Of a stretch of DNA of 64,000 bases, positions 25,101 to 38,116 are shown one piece after another. The notes under the pieces are model-generated. The model had not been told where the DNA came from, did no database searches, and saw only the letters and a list, made by a program, of their open reading frames with translations. The position numbers were made by a program, and so were the translations under genes. The stretch comes from Coriaria nepalensis (Eukaryota; Streptophyta; Magnoliopsida; Cucurbitales; Coriariaceae): the NCBI GenBank assembly GCA_027186245.1, contig CP114484.1, forward strand, positions 9,146,001-9,210,000. The letters run 5' to 3'. Each line of letters starts with the position of its first letter. Position 1 is the first letter of the stretch.

Positions 25101-26120
25101 ATCTAAAGGTACAAAAGAATCACCCTCCAATGATCACATTGATAAATGAGCTTCCATCTCTAGTTCTTCTCGTTTTTATAAACAAATTGTGATTAGCAAA
25201 GCAAAAATATTTTAAGTTCACAATAAAGGATTCCACAGACCTGAAGAAGAAAAAACAAGGAAGGATAGACATAAGAACTAACAAAGCAAAGCAATACCTC
25301 TTGTTTCCATCTTCCTCTTTGAGCTTCCTCCTCGGCATCCTCCTTACCCCCCTCGGGATTTATGACTTCTACCCCTTCATAACCAAGCAACCTGAAAGTG
25401 GAGACATTATTAGCTAGAAAGCAAATGATGGCCAATCCTTGGGATCATTAGATCTGAAATTTCTGCAATAATTTTCTGCCATAACAGGATAAACTTTGGA
25501 ACCTAACATGCAAGGTGGGAAAGGGTAGAGCCCAGAGAAAAAAATGACTCCTTTCAATAATTTCATCCATATAATTCATGAAATTAACTTAAGTCTAAGA
25601 TACGACTGAACTTGGTAACAGCCCTAGAAGATAGGAGTACATGCAGGGAGCGCCAAGAGGAGATACTGATCTACTTTAAAATGGGCGAGCAACAAAATTG
25701 CCGGGATGTTGAAATTCAGTTAGTAATTCGACAGTCATCTGACAAAAAGTGCCTTTTTTTCATCTAAATCCAATTCAGAATCCGTACTTCCCAATCAATA
25801 GCTAAGACAGAGATTGCATCAGACCCATACCATTTAAAACAAAAGGTCGTGCCTAAAAAACAGATCTAAGTCGAAGTGGTACCAGTTAAATACTAAATCT
25901 GGAAACAATTTAATTGGTATGGTATTCCAAACTTCCATTGAGCGTCTAATTTCGTCCAGAAAGTCAAATGCAATACTGCTAAATAAAATTAGAAAAAAAA
26001 TAATAATAATGAAAATAATTACCCGTTGACGGATCGATGCATGGCGTTTCCGAACTTGGAGAGGCCAGAACTCATGGAAGCAAAGAAACCCTTGTTTTGA
26101 TTCGGATTAGGGCTAGCCAT
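22125..26120 (-). CDS. ORP3: Oxysterol-binding protein-related protein, ORP3A type
   Basis: Ten exons: 26120-26023, 25391-25298, 24994-24878, 24787-24715, 24595-24477, 24319-24198, 23642-23466, 23029-22885, 22688-22510, 22371-22125; 456 residues, the normal length for the short plant ORP3 group. The lipid-binding OSBP domain fills the protein. The signature [12 protein letters not shown] lies at residues about 165-176, after [13 protein letters not shown]. Conserved blocks follow: [55 protein letters not shown] and [12 protein letters not shown]. There is no PH domain. In Arabidopsis ORP3A is linked to ER and Golgi membranes through a VAP-type partner and binds sterol. The start ATG begins [13 protein letters not shown] and is the only good start. 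All splice sites are canonical. Confidence 0.97.
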
Positions 26121-26809
26121 CGCTACTCGTCGTATGATTCTATTGGGAGAATACTTCCCGGACCGAGAGCACAGAGATATATAGGCAGATTGAGGGAGAA
26201 AGAGAGAGACAGAGAGATCTGTGATTTCAGAGAACAGCGAGGACGACGAGGTGAATTTCGCTGGCGGTTTTTGCTGTGATTGCTTTATCGCTTACTTTTT
26301 TATTCCCCATTATTATTCTATTCTGCTTATTGAACTTTCTGCCTTTCTGATTCAAAGTTCCGACTAATCAACTTTCGGTCATCAAATCCTCGCGTCACTT
26401 CACATCATTACGTGGGCTTTTAATTTTGCTCGTCGTGCAGTTAAAGTCTCAAACTTCTGTGAGGCCCATTAAGTATAACGATATGTCGCCTAAATTTGAA
26501 CGACAGGTCGTACCAAAATGAGATGCCTTGCTCTACCTCTGAGCCCGACCTCCAGAAGTGCAAAGTCAAATGCATAAGCATCGGCACCAGAACATGTAAA
26601 CCAATAAAGCCATTACATAATTTGAATTCATATTTTATTAAACACTACAAGAGCATTCATGTTTGTAACAGATGTGAAATGGTACAATTCCCTCTTTCTA
26701 CAGAGAAAAAAAAGAAGAAAAAAAAAACAGTTTCTCTTGAGGAACAGGAAAGAATAGGGATATTAAAACAAAAAGTGGTTTATCACGCTGATACAAAGGA
26801 AGTGATACA
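26121..26809. promoter_or_regulatory. Spacer: ORP3 promoter and PGRL 3' region
   Basis: About 690 bp between the ORP3 start and the stop codon of the next minus-strand gene. It must hold the ORP3 promoter and leader (a purine-rich GAGAGAGA run at about 26198-26217) and the 3' UTR of the upstream neighbour. No further gene is seen. Confidence 0.5.
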
Positions 26810-28992
26810 TCACAACAATCTCTGATGCCGGTTACTGCCACATCGAGAAACAAGGTAGATGCGGCCATAAACCCATCTTCTTCTACCCAGTTTTGAAATT
26901 GGTTGCTGCATAAAGATCACAAACGGTAAAGTGAATCTTGTGTTTAACAGTGTAACAACAACCTCTGAAATATAAATAAGCAGGTATGATTAGCTGTGCA
27001 GCTTTCAGCTACAGTTACTATAGCAACTCGGTATCCTAACATTCTATATATTCGCTAAACAAATAATACTATAAGACATTCTTTGCAGAATCCGATCAAA
27101 GTGGACTATCCAAACCCAACATGATGGATCAGACCACTTTGTTACTTTCCATACCACTTGACAAAATAGAATTTAATATTTCTATACAACTTTGTCTAGT
27201 CCATATTGACCATGCTCATAAAAGAATTTCTCGTGACCACTAATGATTATTCATATTTACTGTAGTGAGAAACAGAATGAAACACAGCTTTACCTCAAAA
27301 ATGCGGAATTCCAATAAGCTCTCACATACATGACAATCTGCTCTATGGGGGGAGTCATTAGATCGATCAGATTTCACAAATGCAAACACCTATATGCATT
27401 TGAAAGAAAAACGACTAGATGGGGGAGTTTAGATTTTCTAATGTGAAAACCCGAAAGAAGAGGAAACCATAAGCTAACAAGAGTGACAGTTGAAAACAAT
27501 AATTTAAACAAAAAAATTATGGCCAAAGCTATCAAAACTATTGACAGACCTCTTCACCACAATTTGGGCATGCCCCCTTTAGTGCCACCAGCTCATTCCT
27601 CCACAGACCTTGAAGCACTCTAACTGCAGAAAAGCATATATATTCCACTAGTTGATATCCATATTGATGTATTACATAAATGTAGCAAGTAAAGATAATA
27701 TACCAGATGATGAAGCAATTGGATAACCAATCAGAGAACCCAATGCCATGAACAGAAAATCATTCACCGAGGCAAGAAACCCAAATTCAGAAGAATCTTG
27801 GCCACCATAGAAAAATCCAGAGTTGTACGGATCTCGGTGGGCTAGGCTGACAGTGACGGTGTATATAATAGGCAGAAGACATGCAGCAGATCCAAAAGAA
27901 AGAAACAGCATCCATACGCTTGATAATGCAAAAACCTGTGATATATCTTCCTGCCCTACATTCACGTCACTCAATATTCAAGTGAAAGATAAAGAGGAGC
28001 TGACACATATATACATGCAAAATGAGCAACCATAGATCAAAAATGGAAACCCAAAGAAGCATTTAAGATAAATTTCAACTACTACAAGAAGGGATGGTTC
28101 TCAGTTTTTAATTGCGCCGGTTCAATTTTTATAGAAAGACGCCGAGATATGCAAGTCACATCTACAATCTACACTGACTAAACAAGTATTAAGACATTAA
28201 ATGATCTGAAAATGTCAATTCATCTACAGATGGATTCGGGACAATAAAATTCCAATTGAATTTCTTCATTCTATATTAAGTCCAAGCAATGGAATTGGAC
28301 TCAGAAATCAATTCAATTTGATCTCTTCCATGGAATCGATTTCAAAGTATGACCATCATGGGAACAAACGACAAACACATTTTACGAATCAAGAGATAAC
28401 AGTGCTTAAAAGAATTACCTCAGCATCAGCATAAGTGGATTGCCGCCTAAGGCTGCACCGAGGATACTTGACCACAGATTTGGAGCCATACCATCTTAGC
28501 TTTAACTATTTCAACCATTTTTTTCATATGAGGAAAGAGGAATTACACAAACATCACTCATCTGAAGATAAAGAAATTTCAATTACAACCTATGTCGACC
28601 TTACCTCTACTCTATCAAACATATCATCGACGATTAAAGGGTTTCCACTATAATACGCATCCCTCGCCTAATAGTAAAGCCATCAATGAGCAAAAAAAAA
28701 TCAGAAACCTAATTTCGAACAAATTGAAGAAACTATTGAATGATAGAGTGATTCAGCGAGTAACCTGACAGTAGAGTGCTTCTAGGGTTTCTTTACTGGC
28801 GGTCTCGATAGGACCGACGAATATACAAGAAGGACCTTGAGCGACGAGATCGTCGCAGGTGGAGGCAGCGCTGTTCCTCTGCGCTGAGATTCGGACCACA
28901 GGAAACGTAGCTCCCAAACGGAACGCTCTGGAAAGTTCCACAACGATGAAGTTAGTCACGTGCCGAGTGAGAGAAGTGCAAGTGCCGGCCAT
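26810..28992 (-). CDS. PGR5-like (PGRL1/PGRL2 family) thylakoid membrane protein
   Basis: Seven exons: 28992-28765, 28667-28605, 28505-28419, 27950-27704, 27623-27550, 27389-27294, 26905-26810; 296 residues. Conserved family blocks are IVDDMFDRVELKLRWYGSKS, VKYPRCSLRRQSTYADAE, two membrane segments (about 132-160 and 183-207), VRVLQGLWRNELVALKG, CPNCGEEVFAFVKSD, ADCHVCE and LGRRRWVYGRIYLVSR. Cys 227, 230, 252 and 255 form the two CxxC pairs and Cys 114 the loop cysteine that PGRL1 uses in redox control. PGRL1 carries cyclic electron flow around photosystem I with PGR5. The short N-terminus and length suit the PGRL2 (At5g59400-like) branch better, but that is inference. Exon 3 begins at 28505, which restores LKLRW; an acceptor at 28500 would drop two residues. 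Confidence 0.94.
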
Positions 28993-29543
28993 TGATGATC
29001 ATGAGGATGAGATCGTTACGAACCAGAGAGCAAGAGGAAGAGCGTGTGGATGTTTTTATGGTTGCGGGGACCTCTAGTCGCAAATTAACAACTGGTTGGC
29101 TTCTTCTCTGATAATTGATATTTTAGATTTTTCAGTCTAATCACGCGGCCGAAATTCTTTTTAGCGTTTCAGGAAACGGAACGTCGTTTTCTTTCTTACG
29201 GAGTAAGGACGTGACGGTTAACTAGGTTACATGTGTTCCTAAGCGACATGTAGTACTTTCTCGTTCATTCAAATTTCAAGCTGATTCTTAACAACTGTAG
29301 GAAATGAAAGAATGTTTTACAAATTCAAAACCAACAATAATTGGTTGCAATTGCTTAGTAAATTCAGAAATGAAAATAAATGGCTCTTAACAATGAAATT
29401 AAATTTGAATAAGTTCGGTCGTAAATCGATTAATCATAATTATAAATATTAATTTTATAATTATAATTTAATTGATTTACGAGGACTCTACTTTAAGAAT
29501 TTTCTCGACCGATCGATCTATTCTTAATCCTGCTAAGTATATT
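28993..29543. other. PGRL promoter and rhomboid 3' flank
   Basis: Promoter side of the PGRL gene (28993 to about 29250) and 3' flank of the rhomboid gene. It contains an AT-rich palindrome at 29420-29481 and no other gene. Confidence 0.5.
29420..29481. repeat. AT-rich palindrome with 26-bp arms
   Basis: CGTAAATCGATTAATCATAA... at 29420-29445 is matched by its near reverse complement at 29455-29481, ending ATTGATTTACG. It lies about 60 bp beyond the rhomboid stop codon; it may be a tiny foldback element or a 3' processing structure. Confidence 0.7.
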
Positions 29544-31164
29544 TCAACTACAGAGATTAGGACATAACTGTTTCATCTGTGAGGAGATATCGTCTGCTGC
29601 TAAATACATTTTGCTTCTGCCATTGGTCAAACATGTCACGTTAAGCTGATCTCCGAATTGAGTCGACTGCAAGCCACATTTTTAAAAGAATAATTAATTT
29701 ATAGAATATATATATATTATATATATAAACAGTAAATTAAAAGATAAAACCATATCATAAAATTTAATAATTTAACCTCACAAGCATACGGCCGTGACTT
29801 GCAGCTCCATTTGGAGGTAGGGACACAGCTCAAATAATGACACCAGGAACATTTGTCGTTCAAATTTTTACCTCTAAGGAGCAAGATCAGGCCGGTTATG
29901 AATCTGTCGCACATTTTATAAACCATATAAAAATAAAACCATATAATAATAATAATAAAATGAAAATAGTTAAGAAGAGCCTGTCTGGCTGAGAAGTTGA
30001 TTGATTTTTACCCAGAAATTAAGAGCAGCAAAGCAATTATCCACAGAACATACTGATATGGCTTGTATTTATATTTGACTGTAGTAGAAAAATTTTGTGG
30101 GTAGAATTTTTTCTGGGTAATCCATCTGAATTGGGGCCGAATCAATAAAACAAATCCGAGAAGATATCCCGAAACAAACCCTCCGATGTGCGCGAAATTA
30201 TCGACTTGAGGAAGGACCCCGATGGCCAAATTAACTAAGACGATGAAGATCAGAGTCAACAAAGCTGCAATCTAAAGAAGCAGGAAAAAAAATTTATTAT
30301 ATGTACCTTGTTTTGAAGATCAGAGTACTTTATTTTGAAGAATTTATTATCTGTACCTTGTTGACATATATGGACCAATTTGTGATAAGCTCGGATAACA
30401 TGCCGCCTAATAGCCCGAAAAGAGCACCGGAGGCACCGACGGAGATACCGGATTGGATAAAAAGAGCAGATAACAAGCTCCCTCCAAACCCAGATATTAA
30501 GTATAGCGTACCTATCCGGACTATACATATATATAGCAAACAAATTAAAGTCATAATGCCAATCCTGATCAATGTTCAATGAATTGAACAGACCATATAT
30601 ATGTATTTAATAGGTACATACTGAGTCCGAATTCTTGCTCGAGGCGGATTCCGATGAAAAGAAGGCTCAACATATTGGCAAGTATATGGAAGACACCAGC
30701 ATGTAGCCACATACAAGAGAGCAAGCGCCACGCTTGATGCTTATGCACCACTTTATCAACATCTAGAGCACCCATCTTCTCTAATCTGATCACAAGGGAA
30801 TATTGAAAATGAAATTATATTGAGATAAACAGGGGGAGAGAAATGGTGGGAGAGGCGCTTACGTGGAGGCGGAGGGGCCGAGGAGGGGGTTTTCTTTGAA
30901 GGGCTGGAAGGAGAAGCGGCCCAAGAAGGGAGCAATGCAGTGAGAGGATGGGGAGTTTTTTGGGCAGTTGTTCAAGTACATAGAGACAAAGAAGACTAGA
31001 GTGTTGGCCACCACAAAAGACGGTACAAGCAACGGTAGCCATCGCTGGAACTGGCCGGATACGGTGAAGTCTGCCGGATTGCCGGCAGGGGGAGGTGTTG
31101 TTGTTTTTTGGTCTGCTTCTGGATCAACCTTGATCTCAATCGCGCTTCCAGCTCCGTCGTCCAT
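29544..31164 (-). CDS. RBL: RHOMBOID-like intramembrane serine protease
   Basis: Six exons: 31164-30863, 30785-30622, 30520-30357, 30271-30012, 29903-29777, 29666-29544; 379 residues. A first membrane span lies at about 42-64. Family blocks are [36 protein letters not shown] and [10 protein letters not shown]. The catalytic serine is in GASGALFG (Ser 186) and the catalytic histidine in DNFAHIGG (His 238). The C-terminal Cys-rich tail ([17 protein letters not shown] ... LTCLTNG ... CPNLC) is shared with plant RBL1-type proteases, which sit in the Golgi or other secretory membranes and cut single-pass proteins within the membrane. Substrates are not predictable. The start at 31164 is the first ATG in frame. 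It looks intact. Confidence 0.96.
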
Positions 31165-32540
31165 CCCCAATTGATCGGTCGATTGGAAAAAGAATATAAA
31201 AAGAATTAAAAATCAAAATCAAGATTCTATATGCTCGGAAAACAGGAAAAGCCCATAGGGAGGGGGAAGAAGGGGAGTCGGTTTCAAGTTAATTTTACAG
31301 TGATCATGGTTTGGAGGGAATTTGGTTTACCAACTGGTGAGTGTTATTGGGTTGGTTTCCGACTTTGCGTAAATAAAAAATGTCTTTTTATTTCATTCTT
31401 GGCCTTGGGGATAATTTTACTACAATGTGGTTGCTGTTGCGTAGTGTTTAGATGCATTTTTTATTAAGATGGAGGTTATATGAATGAATTGGTTCGGACA
31501 GGACAGGGATTTGTTTTAGCTTTCGTTCTTGTTAGGACAAATGGACGTCGCTTTTCGACTGTTGCGCCAATTTGGTGTTTGTTTTTTTTTTTTAATTATA
31601 AAATATATATTATACAAAATTGATTGATAATGCATACGTATTAAGCTTATTTTTAAGCTGCAGGCTCGATGATAGAAATGAGCCGCAAGGACAGAAAATG
31701 ACAACATCGTCAACAAGAAAAATTTGGGGGGTTTTTTTAAAATTAATTTTCATAATATAAAATGAATAAATGGGCATGATAAGATTCTTAATTTAGTGTT
31801 CCATTCCTTCATATCTGTAAAGTGTATATGCTTTCCTTATATCATCATCTAACGTTTCCATGAGATATGCTCTCTTTTGGTTATAGGTTAAGATATTTTG
31901 TAACTATAGGATAATCCTTTTTTTTTTCTTTTTTTTCTTTTTTTGGGTAAGATCATAATTATAAAATATAAAAAACAGTATTAATTAAGTATTATACTGA
32001 ATATTTACTCTATTTTTATAATTATAATTTTTATTTATTTATTTAATTAGTTAATTAAACTGAGTCGTCATATAAATTATATATATTTTATAAAAATAAT
32101 GCGAATGAGAAATTAATATTTAATTCGTTGGACAAAAAGTATATGCATAATAACCATGTATTGCTTATTAAGAATTGCTGACCATTTATACTTTAAAATT
32201 TTGTAGGATTAAATCTAAATCAATGATTATCATATAAATATATTAGAGCCAATATGTATATATGTTTATTATATAACCAAATAATAATTCCTTCGATGTC
32301 GAATCCTTGTGAAAGATGTAGGCATCCATATGTTCGTTTTGCGGTTTGTTTTACTCGGTTTTCTTTATATTTCAATGTTCAATATTTGAATTAAGAAGTT
32401 TAAGAAAAATAAATGAAAAAATCTTTCTTTTTTTCTCTCTTTGATATCAGCCAAAAGGCGGTGGAAAACCCTTTGTTTGTTTTGGCCAAGCCCTTTAGAG
32501 TAGTATTTATAATGCTCTCTTAAGATTAGATTGTCGTATA
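31165..32540. other. Upstream region of the rhomboid gene, then AT-rich spacer
   Basis: The first 200-300 bp are the likely rhomboid promoter and leader. The rest is AT-rich with T tracts (about 31579-31592 and 31918-31944) and no recognisable gene. Confidence 0.5.
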
Positions 32541-34722
32541 CAGTAGAATCTAAATAAATTAATAATTTTGTTTAGATAATAAAATTTTTCGATCACGAAT
32601 CGGAAATCACGTATTAAATTAATAATTCACTAAATTTATAAAATAATATATTTTATAAAATTTATATAAGATTCTAGAAAATATATAAAGTATGATTCAA
32701 TCACTAATTGTTTCTTCTATAAATTGACATCAATATAAATCTTATCTTTAACTTTTCATAATATAATAAGAAGTTCTAGTGTAGTTTTCTCATACTGCAA
32801 TAAAAAATTATGTAATTTCATCACGGCTTTGAGAGCATCTTTTCGTGAAACATGATCCATAGTATAACTATCGTCTTCAACTTCGGTAATTTGATCATTT
32901 TCTATGACACTCAATTATTTGCTCTCCTATCATTATCTCTAAAGTTATGTTGTTTTCTTCAAAATAGTTCAAGAGATTTTCAATATCTATTTCATTACGA
33001 TAATTCAACTCTTTAATTATATTTTATAATTCTTGAATGTTTTCCCCCATCTAGCAACTTATCCAAATTATTTGAACCTATGTTATCTGTAAACCGAATT
33101 TTACAATGTCAAAAGAAATTTGCAATTGCATTTTCGTGAACAACTATTGTCCAAGCAGAAATTGCAAGATTCATTACTTTCTAAAATATTTATCTTTTCT
33201 GGATTCAATTCCCCTACTTCATAACAATCCAAAAGACTATGATAAAATCGACAACGATAATACATCTTGAAAGCTCAAATAATTCTTGCATCACAAATCT
33301 ATATCTTTAATGTTGTATTTGGTGGCAAGAAAAATAATTCAATATTTTGAAAACCTTGAATAGATTTTGGATAACCAAGACAATTATCGACAAGTAAGAG
33401 AACTTTTTTACTAACAATTTTTCTATCGAACCATTGAGCATATTCTTCAAATAACAATCCAATCATTTATGTTTGTTTGTTGGCATGATACTCACAATGC
33501 ATACTCAACAAATTTACATTTTTGAAGCACTGAAGTTTAGCATACTTCACAATAATCCATACAGAAATTATTCCTGAATTATTCTCATTACAACTAATAA
33601 CAACGGTAAGTCTTTTTATATCTTTTTTTTTTTTTCATTCAAGTTTCTTTGTTAAAAGAGAATGATCTAGTTGTAGTCTAAAAAATAATCATGTTTCATC
33701 CATATTGGAAACATCTTTCATCTCAAATTAATACACTTTCTTCTTTATGGAAATCAAATTGTTCGCCATGCTCTTAACGTCAACTAATCCATTTTCTCCA
33801 AAACGACTAGTTTTTTTAATCTCATATCTTGATTTAAAGCGTTCAAGCCAACCTTGAAAAAAAATAGAATTATGGAGTATTATGAGAGTACATCTTCTTT
33901 AGAAAATATTTTGTATTTTCTGTGATTAATTTTTCAGTCATATTCACATGTTTTTGGTATTAAAGAAACCACTCACATTGAGTCTTCTCAAGATCAGATA
34001 ATTTTGCTATTTTTTGTCCCTTAACATCTCCTTTTTTAAAAGCAGTCAAGAGATATTCCAAAGATTGTTTAATCATATTCGACATCGTCCCTTAACTCAC
34101 CTGCAAGTTAAATTTTTCTAGAACTTACTATTGCAATTATTTGTTAGTGTTGTCTGCATTCTCTTTATTATACTTGCATAATGATTTGTGCATTTCATCT
34201 GTCATTATTGATTTCCTTTCACATTTGATATGAGAAGCCATCTTTATCTGAATGAAGAATAGCATTTGCATCTTTAATTGTTCTTCTTGAGTGAGTAAAA
34301 AATAGCTATAATCTTATTTCTTAAAGTTTTTTTGACATATTACTTCCTATACAATTTCATCCATAACAACGATTTTATTGGCAAAGTTGTCAACATAAAA
34401 GTTATAGGTTTCTCTTTTAGTTTTCTATGGGCACCAAATCAATGTATTTAGACATTTGTAGTAAAAGTTTTACTTAATTTACTGAAATATATTTTTAATA
34501 ATGAATATGGAAAAATCAATCATTGAGATGAGTGTGATAATTTACTTGAATTTGAGATTTGCATTGCCATGATTAAGATACGGTGGATTTTTCTTTTATA
34601 TTTTGCAAACTAAATTCTATATTTAACCTATTTCTAAATAAATTTAATAAATTAATCCATAATTTAATTAAATAAATAAAATTATCTTATCACAACGTTA
34701 TTAATTTATCCAGATTTTACTA
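32541..34722 (-). mobile_element. pogo/Tc1-mariner element (Lemi1/Emigrant-like TIRs), decayed
   Basis: The left end, CAGTAGAATCTAAATAAATT from 32541, and the reverse complement of the right end, TAGTAAAATCTGGATAAATT from 34722, match in about 24 of 28 positions. TA lies on both outer sides (32539-32540 and 34723-34724), the target duplication of this superfamily. These ends resemble the Arabidopsis Emigrant/Lemi1 family. A pogo-type transposase relic lies inside on the minus strand. Length is 2182 bp. Confidence 0.85.
32800..34260 (-). pseudogene. pogo/Tigger-type transposase relic
   Basis: On the minus strand, with many stops and shifts: a CENP-B-like helix-turn-helix start near 34240-34000 (CERKSIMTDEMHKSLCKY, then VLEKFNLQVS), the first catalytic Asp region NMDET near 33710-33695, the second, KVLLLVDNCLGYPKSIQGF, near 33400-33345, and ELFFLPPNTTLKI near 33340-33300. 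The order DxE...VDNCxxHP...LPPNTT is that of the DDE_1 (pogo/Tigger/jerky) transposases. No intact frame remains. Confidence 0.78.
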
Positions 34723-37700
34723 TAAATAATTATGAGCTTTTAACCTACTTAATTATACATGTTTCCTTTAATCAAATCAAAGAATCCTCGAGTTAATTAC
34801 CCATGGAATGGTCAACTTGAGCTCATTACCCATTTTACTTAATCAACTCCTTCCTAATTTGGTCAATAAAATCATATTAACAATTTAGCACCCTAACCCT
34901 TTTAGTGTCTAAATGTTAATTACAAATTTAATTAACTAGTATCATTATAAATTATTAATTTATAATTAACTCAATGTCATCTCAGTTGTGCTAGCAATTC
35001 ACATGAAATTAATTTAACAAATTAATCAATTATTTTTTTGCCCTTGTAGTCGGTACAAGCTAAATTACGGTTTTATCCTTACAATATAATTTGGTTCGCT
35101 TTTCCTTTTTTTTAGAAAATTAAATTGAGTTATTAAGAATTTTATTATGTGTGACTGATTGATTCTACATCACATTGGCATGGAGGCTTCATATCGCTAT
35201 ATGATTTTAAAATATTTTAAAATTAATTTGTTAACTTGAACATCTCGTGACCAATTCACTTTAAACGTCTAAAGTTAAGTTCATCTCATAGCAAAAAATC
35301 AAGGCCTCCTATGAGATGAGAATATATAATCTTCCATAAGAATCTTCTATGGCTACAATATGTATAGTTGAATCCTTCAATTAACTATTATCATAATTCA
35401 TTTTAGAGCATGATTTAACTGTTAAACTCTAATAGATGCATATGAATATTTATATCTTTATAAACATCAACAATAAATTTATTAAAATCTCTTTTTATAC
35501 CATACTATTTTGTATATATTTTTTTTCATAAAAAAATATAATTAATAAGATTTTACTTTTGAATATAAAAGCGATAGATTTCATTTTGATTAGTCATTAT
35601 TTTCATATGCAACAATCTACATCCAGCAGTTTACCATTTGTAATCCTTGGTTATAGTTAGGTAAGATGAAGTCATAATATAGAACATTACATGCCTGATA
35701 TAATGACAATCTCAAGTTTGAGGATTTATTATGCTATAGCCACTTCATAGTTATCATTAACAATTAATCTTTTTACCATTAAGAATTTTATGTACGTGTC
35801 ACGTTCAGTGCACTTGGTCTCTACTAATTACGTACATAATTATTCTGATATTCTTCTAATATTAATGGTGATGAGAACAATTATCTTATATATTTAAGAA
35901 ATGAATTATCACAATTATATGATGATCTATCCGAATTACTAATATTCTTCTAAATTATCATATGATTATAAATAATTTATCTCTTAAGTTTTAAATAACT
36001 TACAATTTTAATTTAAGATATAAGACTTTATTATAATATGTATTTAATAAATATAACTCATCAATTTTATCATAATGAATAAATATAATAAATTAAAATT
36101 ATCTTTAATAATAATAATAAATAATTATTATTATTTTTTTGTTAATATTATATAAAAAAAGTATTTTTACATAAGAAATATATCAATATGTCAATATTTT
36201 ATTATCTTGAAAAATATATTCTTTCATATAATATATAAAATTAATATTTATAAATATAATAAATTAATTTAGAGCAGATCTAATCAGTCAAAAAATTTAT
36301 TATTTTTAAAACTACATTAGGCATGCATGTATGTCAATGTCTACGAAGGTGATGGGCCGCTCGACAATTGTTCTTTTTTGCTCCAAAGCCCAACAAGATG
36401 ATACATTTTGCATGCACATCGAGTCATGGCGTCTTCAAAGGTACGGAATGTGTACCTTTGAGTTGTTAACTTATAACTTTTCATTCAGAAATTTGGGGTG
36501 TACGAATGAAACTATTATATTATATAATTTTGAAATTGATTGATATATTATAAATATTAAATATTAAAGAAATTCTTATTTTATTACCGTCTATATGGCC
36601 ATTTATTTATGTAGATTAGGAATAAGCAAAAGTAATTTGATTCGACCGGTCTGGATTAATCAGATTACAATTCAAGATATACTGGTATCTTAATTTGATT
36701 GGATCGGATTAATCAAATTAGGATTATATTGGATATCCGATTTCACCGAATTCGATCATTTTTTAAAATATTAATCGTTTTAAATTTTAATTTAATTAAT
36801 TCTTCATTAAGACATATTTTTCTCTTTTTCTGTATTTTTCTTAATGAATAAATTTTTTTTCCTTTCAAGTATTTTATTAATAAATTTTCATTAAATTTGA
36901 TTAAATCTTTTGACTTTTACATTAAATTTTCCTTAAAATATATTTGCATATTTTTTCATAATTATTTTTCCTTAAATACATGAAGTAATCGCTCAATTAA
37001 ATAAATAAATAATATATTTTTAATATTTTTACTTATTTTGTTAATTATATTTATTACGTTTTTTATTTTTAATAGATTTATATTTATTATTTTTTTAATA
37101 AAATTTTCAATAATTATTTATTAAATGATAATTGACTTCTTCATTAAATTTATTTTTTTTTATTTTTTTTACTAGATATAATATTTAATTAAATATATTA
37201 ATATTTTCTATAATATTTAATATTGCCTTTAAAATATAAATTAAATTATCTTTAAAAAATTTCTACAAAAAAGAAAAAAAAAATGGTCAGATATGATTCA
37301 ATCTCTATCTGAAAAATGTCCGATCTAATCCGATCCTATCCGATACTATCGGATTAGATCCGATCCATTGCTAACCCCGATAGAGACTATATATATATAT
37401 ATATGTGATATATAATAGGACATAAGGAAGATTAAAAAAAAAAAAAGTCCAAATCGATAAGTACATAGAAAGAGTTGAGAAACCCGGTTGAGAAGATTTT
37501 TCTTATAGAACGGCAAATAGTTTGAAACCGATTAACCTCGCTCTCATGCGTGAAACCCATATCGGACCAACGAATAGTCTTACTCTTACGTAATATGGAC
37601 TGTGACTTCTAGACCAATAAGATTAGATCGGAAACTCTAATTTTGATAAATTAATAAAAAATTTTAAATATTATTTTTTTTATTTTTATTAAAATAATAT

Positions 37701-38116
37701 TTTTTATAATAATTTAATATTTCACTTAATTCTAATTAATAGAAAATTATTATTTATCGTGATTTTATTATATATGTATATAATAATGACATTAATTATA
37801 TAACTTCTCTTCGATTTTCAGCAACTTCCCATATCTTGACTTTTTAAAGCACCCACAAAAGCCAAACTAGCCATCTTCTAACTACAACATTTCAAGCAAT
37901 CTCTGCATAACTTCTTCATTAATTTTTCTCGTACTTCTTTTTCATGTCATCAAAAAGTTATCTTCATCTTCACGTACGGTACGTACCCTTTAATCCCTCC
38001 ATTTCTTTTTTGTTTCTCTTCTTTACAACATGCATGGGTTTTCTCTAACTTAAGCTTTGTCCAATAATATATGCATGAAACTTTGTCTGAAAATTACGGA
38101 TAGGCAGGGTAGTATC
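34723..38116. other. AT-rich intergenic region with a possible non-autonomous TE
   Basis: No gene is recognised over about 3.4 kb. Positions 36613-37377 are bounded by GATCGGAT-type repeats: ATTGGATCGGATTAATCA near the left, and ATCGGATTAGATCCGATCC before ATTGCTAACCCC on the right. This style of end is seen in non-autonomous hAT elements, but the two ends match only loosely. An (AT)n tract lies at 37387-37403. The last 300 bp would be the promoter and leader of the GT47 gene. Confidence 0.4.

Noticed and set aside
31165..31170. Rhomboid start two codons upstream
   Set aside because: It would be a TTG codon; the first ATG is at 31164.
36613..37377. Non-autonomous hAT element bounded by GATCGGAT repeats
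   Set aside because: The two ends pair only loosely and no 8-bp duplication is clear; kept as a remark, not as an element.
38057..38116. Longer N-terminus for GT47 copy A
   Set aside because: The upstream extension would need a TTG start; the in-frame ATG at 38075 is possible, but the MKK start at 38117 aligns with copy B.
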